The notes below the pieces were generated by a model, which made no database searches, was not told where the DNA came from, and worked only from the letters and a program-made list of their open reading frames with translations. Source: Candidatus Odyssella thessalonicensis (GTDB lineage: Bacteria; Pseudomonadota; Alphaproteobacteria; Bin65). Taken from it: a DNA stretch of 5,792 nt. The position numbers and the translations under genes are program-made. This document shows, piece by piece, positions 1 to 4,942 of the stretch. Position 1 is the first letter of the stretch. Every line of letters starts with the position of its first letter. The stretch lies in NCBI GenBank assembly GCA_005240015.1, contig SBBV01000005.1, forward strand, positions 1 through 5,792, read 5' to 3'.

Positions 1-109
1 CGCCGAGCCGCCGCGCGCGGCCGGACCGACGATCGAAAATCAGGCGCGCCGGGCCAAGGAAGACGACGTGCTCGAGATCCCGGCTTTCCTGCGCCGGCAA
101 GCCAATTGA
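1..109 (+). CDS. ftsZ: Cell division protein FtsZ, C-terminal end only (5' part outside window)
   Basis: Reading from base 2, 35 codons stay open to a TGA at 107-109. The translated tail has a Pro/Ala/Arg-rich linker followed by DDVLEIPAFLRRQAN. LEIPAFLRRQAN is the conserved C-terminal peptide of alphaproteobacterial FtsZ, the segment by which the tubulin-like ring protein is known to bind membrane-tethering and regulatory partners such as FtsA. The GTPase domain lies outside the window. The next gene is lpxC, which matches the usual ftsZ-lpxC order at the end of the division cluster and supports the call. An intrinsic terminator 58 nt after the stop probably ends the transcript. The only alternative is a chance match, which the exact tail peptide plus synteny make unlikely. 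Confidence 0.93.
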   Translation, partial: AEPPRAAGPTIENQARRAKEDDVLEIPAFLRRQAN

Positions 110-166
110 ACCAAAAGCTGCAAACCGCCTAGGTGGAAACAGTAACACTCTGTAACAAACATTGAT

Positions 167-229
167 TTGAGCGGGTTAGCCCGGGTTGCTAGGGGTTTTT
201 CGGCAGCACGGGCACCCGCTCAATTTTTT
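167..229 (+). terminator. Intrinsic terminator after ftsZ
   Basis: TTGAGCGGGT (167-176) pairs perfectly with ACCCGCTCAA (214-223). An inner stem GCCCG (179-183) with CGGGC (209-213) continues the helix after a 2-nt bulge, and TGCT (187-190) with AGCA (205-208) can extend it further. Six T residues (224-229) follow directly. The stem plus T-tract 58 nt past the ftsZ stop is the classic Rho-independent form. The hairpin is larger than typical, with a long apical region. It implies that lpxC has a promoter of its own between about 230 and 361, or depends on readthrough. Confidence 0.75.
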
Positions 230-261
230 GCTGCTATCCATAACACGGAGCCGCAAAAGGC

Positions 262-324
262 CCGGTGATCCTCGGGGTAGGACGGCAATAGGGGGACGGA
301 AGACCGGGAGGAGGATCAGTCCGG
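262..324 (+). other. Hairpin in the lpxC leader
   Basis: TGATCCTC (266-273) is perfectly complementary to GAGGATCA (311-318), and CCGG (262-265) can pair with CCGG (321-324) past a 2-nt bulge (GT, 319-320). This gives a 12-bp stem around a purine-rich 37-nt loop. No T-tract follows, so it is not an intrinsic terminator. The 3' arm overlaps an AGGAGG sequence (309-314). Whether it lies in the lpxC transcript depends on an unmapped promoter. A role in translation or mRNA stability is inference only. Confidence 0.4.
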
Positions 325-341
325 ACTTCCGTTGCATGTTC

Positions 342-349
342 GGGAAGGA
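342..349 (+). promoter_or_regulatory. Probable ribosome binding site of lpxC
   Basis: GGGAAGGA lies 12 nt before the ATG at 362, slightly further than ideal. A second purine run, GAGGA at 356-360, is only 1 nt from the ATG. The first is the better site and favours ATG 362 over the in-frame TTG at 332, whose nearest Shine-Dalgarno-like sequence (309-314) is 17 nt away. Confidence 0.4.
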
Positions 350-361
350 CGCAACGAGGAC

Positions 362-1255
362 ATGGATAGGTTTGGGGACGGCAACGGGCGCGCCCGTTCC
401 GCGTCAGGGTACGCGCGGCAGCGGACGCTGAGGCAAAGCATCGCTTGCACCGGGCACGGGCTGCACAGCGGCACCAAAGTCAAACTCAGTCTCCACCCGG
501 CACCGGCCGATCACGGCATCGTCTTCCGCCGCACCGACATTCCCGCCGCCAAGGCCGATGTGCCGGCGCGCTGGGATTGCGTGGCGGACACCCGCATGTG
601 CACGACGCTGGCCAACGATGCCGGCACGGTCGTCGGCACGGTCGAGCATCTTGTGGCGGCGCTGGCCGGCTATGCCGTCGACAACTGCCTCGTCGAGCAG
701 GACGAGCCGCGCCACGCGATCGAGATCCTGCGCGTGATCAAGCACGGCGACGAGCGCCACTACGCGACCTTGGCGCCGGCCGCCGGCACCAACCTCTCCT
801 TCGAGATCGATTTCGAGAACGCCGTGGTCGCGCGCCAGCGGCTTTCGGTCGATCTCCGCAACGGCAGCTTCCGCGAGGAGCTGGCCCGCGCGCGCACCTT
901 CGGCTTCGCGCACGAGGTGGAGCAGCTCCGCCGCATGGGGCTCGCCCGCGGCGGCTCGCTCGATAACGCCGTCGTCATCGCCGAGGACCGCATCTTGAAC
1001 CGCGAAGGCCTGCGCTTCCCCGACGAGTTCGTGCGCCACAAGCTGCTCGATGCGTTGGGCGATCTCTATCTCGCCGGCGGCCCGATCCTCGGGCGCTTCC
1101 ACGGCCACCGCGCCGGCCACGCGCTCAACAACCAGCTGCTGCGGGCGCTCTTCGCCAACAAGGCGAATTGGCGCTGGACCGCGATCAGCGACGAGGACAC
1201 CGGCCTCGCCGCGCGCGAGCGCACGAGCCTCGCCCAGGTGCTGCGCGCGTCGTAG
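362..1255 (+). CDS. lpxC: UDP-3-O-acyl-N-acetylglucosamine deacetylase, with an internal in-frame deletion
   Basis: LpxC removes the acetyl group from UDP-3-O-acyl-GlcNAc in the cytoplasm, the zinc-dependent committed step of lipid A synthesis. From ATG 362 the product is 297 residues. RQRTLRQSIACTGHGLHSG (19-37) matches the family start, after an N-terminal extension of about 18 residues. Zinc ligands are H96 (TVEHL), H226 and D230 (FVRHKLLDALGD); T179 (RARTFGF), D234 and H253 (GHALNN) match other active-site residues. Relative to E. coli numbering the offset is +17 up to H96 and -12 from T179 on, so 29 residues are missing net. About 27 fall at one point after V111-E112, where PExPIMDGSAAPFVFL should stand. 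The frame is intact and the remainder looks normal. The gene lies between ftsZ and bamD and is closed by a strong terminator. Identity is sure; activity of this version is doubtful. An in-frame TTG at 332 is an alternative start. Confidence 0.93.
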   Translation: MDRFGDGNGRARSASGYARQRTLRQSIACTGHGLHSGTKVKLSLHPAPADHGIVFRRTDIPAAKADVPARWDCVADTRMCTTLANDAGTVVGTVEHLVAALAGYAVDNCLVEQDEPRHAIEILRVIKHGDERHYATLAPAAGTNLSFEIDFENAVVARQRLSVDLRNGSFREELARARTFGFAHEVEQLRRMGLARGGSLDNAVVIAEDRILNREGLRFPDEFVRHKLLDALGDLYLAGGPILGRFHGHRAGHALNNQLLRALFANKANWRWTAISDEDTGLAARERTSLAQVLRAS

Positions 1256-1277
1256 GTTTCCGTAGTACCGGATAATG

Positions 1278-1316
1278 CGAAGGGGCGGGTTTTGGACCCG
1301 CCCCTTCGGCGCTTTT
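1278..1316 (+). terminator. Intrinsic terminator after lpxC
   Basis: A perfect 13-bp stem (1278-1290 with 1296-1308), mostly G-C, closes a 5-nt TTTGG loop. After GCGC-like spacing, TTTT follows at 1313-1316. It starts 22 nt after the lpxC TAG. The T-tract is short and offset by four bases, but the stem is very stable. It also excludes bamD start codons upstream of it. Confidence 0.85.
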
Positions 1317-1411
1317 GCCCGTCGAACCTCACGCCGCGCTCGCCTCGGTGCGCGGCTCCGTGCTACAAGGCAGGTCCTTCGGGGTTCACTGATTTCGGGG
1401 TCACTTCCGCG

Positions 1412-2257
1412 ATGAACGCCTGCCTTCGACGGACTCTCGGGCGCGCCGCCCTTCCCTTTGCCCTTGCCGCGCTCTTGGGCCTCGCTGCCTGCAGCAGCAC
1501 GCCCAAGGAGGAAGACATCGTCATCGAGGGCTCGGTCGAGGACCTCTATAATCGCGCCACCGACCTGCTCGAGGCCGAGAACTACAAGGAGGCTGCGCGC
1601 TTCTACAATGAGGTCGACCGCCAGCATCCCTATTCGACCTGGGCGAGCCGCGCGCAGCTGATGGCCGCCTATGCCTATTACAAGGAGCGCGAGTACGAGA
1701 CGGCGGTGACGGCCTTGAACCGTTTCATCCGCCTGCACCCCTCCCACCGCGACATCGCCTACGCCTATTACTTGAAGGCGCTCTGCTTCTTCGAGCAGGT
1801 GCGCGACGTGAAGCGCGATCAGTCCCCGTCCGAGGAGGCGTTGAAAGGCTTCGACGAGGTGATCAAGCGGTTCCCCGATTCGCGCTATGCCCAGGACGCC
1901 CGCAACAAAGTGGTCCTGGTGCAGGATCACCTGGCCGGGCATGAGATGGAAATCGGGCGCTGGTATCAGCGCCGCGGCCAATATCTCGCCGCCGTCAACC
2001 GCTACAAGATGGTAATCGACAAATATCAGACGAGCCGGCAGGTGCCCGAAGCGCTGCACCGCATGACCGAGAGCTACACAGCGATGGGCCTCACCGACGA
2101 GGCGCGCCGCGTCGCTGCCGTGCTCGGCCACAACTACCCCTCGAGCGAATGGTATTTCGACACCTACGAGCTTGTGGAGAAGCGCCCGGTCGAGCGCCCG
2201 CCGGCGCCGGCCGACGCGCGCCCGTTCTTCCGCCGCGCCATCGACTGGCTGTTCTGA
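1412..2257 (+). CDS. bamD: Outer membrane protein assembly factor BamD (TPR lipoprotein)
   Basis: BamD is the essential lipoprotein of the BAM complex that, with BamA, folds beta-barrel proteins into the outer membrane; it faces the periplasm. The 281-residue product has a short basic N-terminus, a hydrophobic stretch (about 12-26) and a lipobox LAAC with C27 as the expected lipidated cysteine. The rest is helical TPR sequence. Family hallmarks are VEDLYNRATDLLEAENYKEA near residues 44-63, RQHPYSTWASRAQLMAAYAYY, LHPSHRDIAYAYYLKALCFFEQV, and later ALHRMTESY and VLGHNYPSSEWY. I chose ATG 1412 because it places the signal peptide at the N-terminus; the frame stays open back to 1292, but that lies in the lpxC terminator. 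The Shine-Dalgarno is weak (GGGG at 1397-1400). The gene sits between lpxC and recN, as is usual in Alphaproteobacteria (older name comL). Length and sequence look intact. Confidence 0.95.
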   Translation: MNACLRRTLGRAALPFALAALLGLAACSSTPKEEDIVIEGSVEDLYNRATDLLEAENYKEAARFYNEVDRQHPYSTWASRAQLMAAYAYYKEREYETAVTALNRFIRLHPSHRDIAYAYYLKALCFFEQVRDVKRDQSPSEEALKGFDEVIKRFPDSRYAQDARNKVVLVQDHLAGHEMEIGRWYQRRGQYLAAVNRYKMVIDKYQTSRQVPEALHRMTESYTAMGLTDEARRVAAVLGHNYPSSEWYFDTYELVEKRPVERPPAPADARPFFRRAIDWLF

Positions 2258-2306
2258 TCACGCGCAGGACTCGGAGCACGCGGAGGCCGCGGGCGGCTTG
2301 AATCAC

Positions 2307-2385
2307 GGGAGCTCGGAATACAGGGAGATTCGTCCGCATGCGCCCTTGGCGCAGGCGGATCTTTCTCCGTGTACTCCGTGCCCTC
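2307..2385. repeat. Long imperfect inverted repeat in the bamD-recN gap
   Basis: The two halves fold around a CTT loop (2345-2347). TGCGCC/GGCGCA (2339-2344 with 2348-2353), then TCCGC/GCGGA (2333-2337 with 2355-2359) after one mismatch, GGAGA/TCTCC (2324-2328 with 2364-2368), TACA/TGTA (2319-2322 with 2370-2373), CGGA/TCCG (2314-2317 with 2375-2378) and a fraying outer part pair in register. About 27 pairs form over roughly 36 positions per arm. No T-tract follows, so a simple terminator is unlikely. The shape resembles REP- or MITE-like intergenic palindromes, but I cannot test copy number here. Confidence 0.65.
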
Positions 2386-2391
2386 CATGGT
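2365..2391. repeat. Three tandem 9-nt units (CTCCGTGNN)
   Basis: CTCCGTGTA (2365-2373), CTCCGTGCC (2374-2382) and the degenerate CTCCATGGT (2383-2391) follow head to tail and form the outer right arm of the surrounding hairpin. Complement-type CGGAG units with the same 9-nt spacing occur at 2272 and 2281, and degenerate ones at 2314 and 2323, so the periodicity is present in both halves. From memory, CTCCGTG-type 9-nt repeats occur in intergenic DNA of diverse bacteria; this recollection is unverified. Confidence 0.6.
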
Positions 2392-2429
2392 TCTAATTTC
2401 TTGCCCACGCCGCTTTCCCTGAGCCGTTC

Positions 2430-4103
2430 ATGCTCGCGCGCCTTTCGATCCGCGACGTCGTCCTCATCGACCAGCTCGACCTTGCGCTCGAACCCGGCTT
2501 CGCCGCGCTGACCGGCGAGACCGGCGCGGGCAAATCGATACTGCTCGACGCGCTCGGCCTGGCGCTCGGCGCCCGCGGCGATGCCAAGCTCGTGCGCCAC
2601 GGCAGCGAGCAGGCGGTGGTGACGGCCGCGTTCGAGCTCGGCGACAATCACCCGGTCCGCGCGCTGCTGCGCGAGCGCGGGCTCGATTCGGATGGCCCCA
2701 TCATCATCCGCCGCGCCATGGGTGCCGACGGGCGTGGGCGCGCCTTCGTCAACGACCAGCCGGCGACCATCGCCCTTCTGCGCGAGGTCGGCGACCGGCT
2801 GGTCGAGATCCAGGGTCAGGCCGAGCAGCATGGCCTCGCCGACCCGGCGACGCATCGGCCCGCGCTCGACGCCTTCGCCGGCCTCGAGCGCGAGCTCGCC
2901 GCGGTCGCCGCTGCACATGCGGGTTGGCGCGAGGCGGTGGCCGCGCGCGACGGCTTCGCGGCGATGGCGAGCCAGGCCGCCAGCGACGAGGCGTTCCTGC
3001 GCCATGCGCTCACCGAGCTCGAGGCGCTCGATCCCAAGCCGGGCGAGGAAACCCAGCTCCAGTCCGAGCGTCAGTTGCTCATGAACCGCGAGCGGCTCGT
3101 GGAATCGCTGAACGGCGCCATGGCCGAGCTTTCCGGTGCGCGCCCGGTCGAAGCGGCGCTGCGCGGCGCGCGCCGCCACCTGGAGCGCGTGGCCGCCAAG
3201 GCCGGCGGCGCGCTCGATCCGGTGCTGGGAGCGCTCGACCGCGCTGCGATCGAGGTGGCGGAGGTGGTGCGGCTCCTGGAGAGCGTCGGCGCCTCGATCG
3301 AAGGCGATTCCTCGCGCCTGCAATTCGTCGACGACCGCCTGTTCGCGCTGCGCGACGTGGCGCGCAAGCACCGCGTCGACGTGTCCGGGCTGCCCCAGCT
3401 GCGCCAGGAGGTCGCCGCCAAGCTCGCCGCAATCACCGACAGCAGCGCCGAGCGGGCGCGGCTCGAGAAGCGCGCGGCCGAGGCGCGCACGGCCTATATT
3501 GGCCAAGCCGAAACACTCTCGGCGGCGCGCAAAGCCGCTGCGGCGAAGCTCGACAAGGTGATCGCGAAGGAGCTGCCGCCGCTCAAGCTCGAGAAGGCGC
3601 GTTTCGCCACCCGGATCGAGCCGCTGTCCGAGGGCGATTGGGGCGCCGAGGGCCGCGATCGCGTCGCGTTCGAGGTCTCGACCAATCCCGGCACGCCCCT
3701 GGGGCCGATCGGCCGCATCGCCTCGGGCGGCGAGCTCGCGCGCTTCATGCTGGCGTTGAAGGTGGTGCTCGCGCGCTCGGGCTCGGCGCCGACGCTGGTG
3801 TTCGACGAGGTCGACAGCGGCATCGGCGGCGCCACCGCCGCCGCGGTCGGCGAGCGGCTCGCGCGGCTCGGCCGCGACGTGCAGGTGCTGGTCGTAACCC
3901 ACTCGCCCCAGGTGGCGGCGCGCGCCACGCACCACTACCGCGTCGAGAAGCTCGTCCGGGGCGCGGCGAAGACTACGACCCGCGTCGAGCCCTTGGCCGG
4001 CGAGAAGCGCCGCGAGGAGATCGCGCGCATGCTCGCCGGCGCCGCCGTCACCGACGAAGCCCGCAGCGCCGCCGACGCGCTGATGGCGGGAGGGAAATCG
4101 TAA
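2430..4103 (+). CDS. recN: DNA repair protein RecN (SMC-like ATPase)
   Basis: RecN is a cytoplasmic SMC-like ATPase that acts early in recombinational repair of double-strand breaks. The 557-residue product is full length (E. coli RecN is about 553). It begins MLARLSIRDVVLIDQL, the typical RecN start. Walker A is GETGAGKS (29-36), the Q-loop region VEIQGQAEQHGL begins at 125, the long Glu/Arg/Ala-rich middle (about 150-390) is the coiled-coil arm, the ABC signature SGGELAR is at 432-438, Walker B TLVFDEVDSG at 455-464 with E460 as catalytic glutamate, and the H-loop VVTHS has H491. All ATPase motifs are present. The one oddity is IQGQA in place of the familiar IHGQH. The Shine-Dalgarno is poor. 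No LexA box was recognised upstream; the gap holds a large hairpin instead. ligA, often next in this cluster, is not seen; a minus-strand gene converges 30 nt downstream. Confidence 0.96.
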   Translation: MLARLSIRDVVLIDQLDLALEPGFAALTGETGAGKSILLDALGLALGARGDAKLVRHGSEQAVVTAAFELGDNHPVRALLRERGLDSDGPIIIRRAMGADGRGRAFVNDQPATIALLREVGDRLVEIQGQAEQHGLADPATHRPALDAFAGLERELAAVAAAHAGWREAVAARDGFAAMASQAASDEAFLRHALTELEALDPKPGEETQLQSERQLLMNRERLVESLNGAMAELSGARPVEAALRGARRHLERVAAKAGGALDPVLGALDRAAIEVAEVVRLLESVGASIEGDSSRLQFVDDRLFALRDVARKHRVDVSGLPQLRQEVAAKLAAITDSSAERARLEKRAAEARTAYIGQAETLSAARKAAAAKLDKVIAKELPPLKLEKARFATRIEPLSEGDWGAEGRDRVAFEVSTNPGTPLGPIGRIASGGELARFMLALKVVLARSGSAPTLVFDEVDSGIGGATAAAVGERLARLGRDVQVLVVTHSPQVAARATHHYRVEKLVRGAAKTTTRVEPLAGEKRREEIARMLAGAAVTDEARSAADALMAGGKS

Positions 4104-4133
4104 CGTCCGCCATTCGCGGGCTCCGCCCCACCC

Positions 4134-4808
4134 TCAGGCACTGGACCTCGCGCCGATTCGCACTCCAAGCCCGCGTCCCGCCAATCCGAGGCCGAACCAC
4201 AGGGTCCAAACGCTCAGCACCAGTGACGCCGCGAGCCAGACGAGGTTGCCTACGCCGATTCCGATCCACATACCAAGGGCCCAGCCCAGAAAAGCGCCGA
4301 CGCCGGCGGCGACGGCGATCCACGACGCCCAGGCAGGCGTTGCCGCGCGCGCCGAGTGAACCTCGTTGGCGGCGATCACCGCCACCGCCAGGGCCAGGAA
4401 CATGAAGCCGGTGGCTTTTCCTTCGGCGAAGGCCCACCAAGCTTCGAACCTTGCCCCGTTCCCTGCAATGGCCGCATTGGTGACGACCGTCGCCTCCGCC
4501 ACGGCCGTCGTCATGGTCCAGAGCGCGCCGACGATGAGCACGGCCCAGGCGGAAATCGCGGACGCTCCTTCGGTGAGGCGCGACCCGGCGGTGAGCACGA
4601 TCAGGCCGCTCACGGCGAAGAGCGACAGCCCGGCGGCAGCGGCCCAGTGGGCGATCTCCCAGCGTAGCGCGTTCTCGGCGATGAATTTCATCTGCTGACC
4701 GAGATCCGGATCGATCGGCCCATGCAGGATGAGGGTTGCGGCCAGCAACGCGGCGGCAATCGCAAGCCAAACCCCTGCCACCTGCATTCTCGTCTCGACT
4801 TGTGACAT
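4134..4808 (-). CDS. Multi-pass membrane protein of unknown family
   Basis: The 224-residue product is very hydrophobic, with about six predicted membrane segments by eye: roughly 12-29, 53-73, 84-112, 132-148, 160-178 and 182-210. The loop after helix 1 carries GPIDPDLGQQMKFIAENALRWEIAHW, with several charged residues and a possible half-helix. A second polar loop (116-132, GNGARFEAWWAFAEGKA) is Trp-rich. The end is short and basic (GRGLGVRIGARSSA), which suggests a cytoplasmic C-terminus. There is no signal peptidase site, cofactor motif or transporter signature that I recognise. The general look resembles small uncharacterised membrane families such as DUF4386, but I cannot assign it. The start is firm: AGGAGGT lies 4 nt upstream. 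It follows the luxR-type gene on the same strand after 134 nt, so it may be co-transcribed with or controlled by it. It converges on recN with no visible terminator between them. Confidence 0.8.
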   Translation of the reverse strand: MSQVETRMQVAGVWLAIAAALLAATLILHGPIDPDLGQQMKFIAENALRWEIAHWAAAAGLSLFAVSGLIVLTAGSRLTEGASAISAWAVLIVGALWTMTTAVAEATVVTNAAIAGNGARFEAWWAFAEGKATGFMFLALAVAVIAANEVHSARAATPAWASWIAVAAGVGAFLGWALGMWIGIGVGNLVWLAASLVLSVWTLWFGLGLAGRGLGVRIGARSSA

Positions 4809-4812
4809 TGAG

Positions 4813-4819
4813 ACCTCCT
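4813..4819 (-). promoter_or_regulatory. Ribosome binding site of the membrane protein gene
   Basis: On the minus strand AGGAGGT ends 4 nt before the ATG (4806-4808). It is the only near-consensus Shine-Dalgarno at good spacing in the window and fixes the start of that gene. It also argues that the gene is really translated, although its product has no recognised family. Confidence 0.8.
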
Positions 4820-4942
4820 GGCAAATGGCCGCCCCTCTCTTTAGCGATCAGTTGAAATGAGCGCATCGGCGGAACCACCCACGCCGCCGGCGAACGAGGC
4901 ATGGGTATTGTTCTCCAGCGCTGCTCTAGGACGCCGAACGTG

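Noticed and set aside
135..163. GGAAAC ... CATT resembling an EcfG general-stress promoter, and GTAAC pairs resembling a CtrA site
   Set aside because: Neither matches the known consensus or spacing: the EcfG motif needs GGAAC with 16-17 nt to CGTT, and CtrA needs TTAA with 7 nt between half-sites.
162..191. TTGATT - 18 nt - TTGCTA as a possible sigma-70 promoter for lpxC
   Set aside because: The -10 match is poor and the element lies within the terminator stem-loop, which explains the sequence better.
186..431. 81-codon plus-strand frame from a TTG between ftsZ and lpxC
   Set aside because: It starts inside the terminator loop, lacks a Shine-Dalgarno, and overlaps the lpxC start out of frame. 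A leader peptide role cannot be supported.
1361..1368. Extended -10-like TGCTACAA upstream of bamD
   Set aside because: The position, about 44 nt before the start, is plausible, but no acceptable -35 element lies 16-18 nt upstream. It is too weak to list as a promoter.
404..2131. 575-codon open frame on the minus strand opposite lpxC and bamD
   Set aside because: It runs antisense through two well-identified genes and the terminator between them. Its low-complexity Arg/Ala/Val/Leu/Gly/Asp content is what GC-rich third codon positions produce on the opposite strand.
2091..3935. 614-codon open frame on the minus strand opposite recN
   Set aside because: It is antisense to full-length RecN with all ATPase motifs, has no recognisable domain, and has Arg/Ala/Gly-rich shadow composition.
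2924..4405. 493-codon plus-strand frame overlapping recN and the membrane gene
   Set aside because: It is a frame-shifted shadow dominated by Arg, Ala and Gly, without family motifs, and it crosses the convergent gene boundary.
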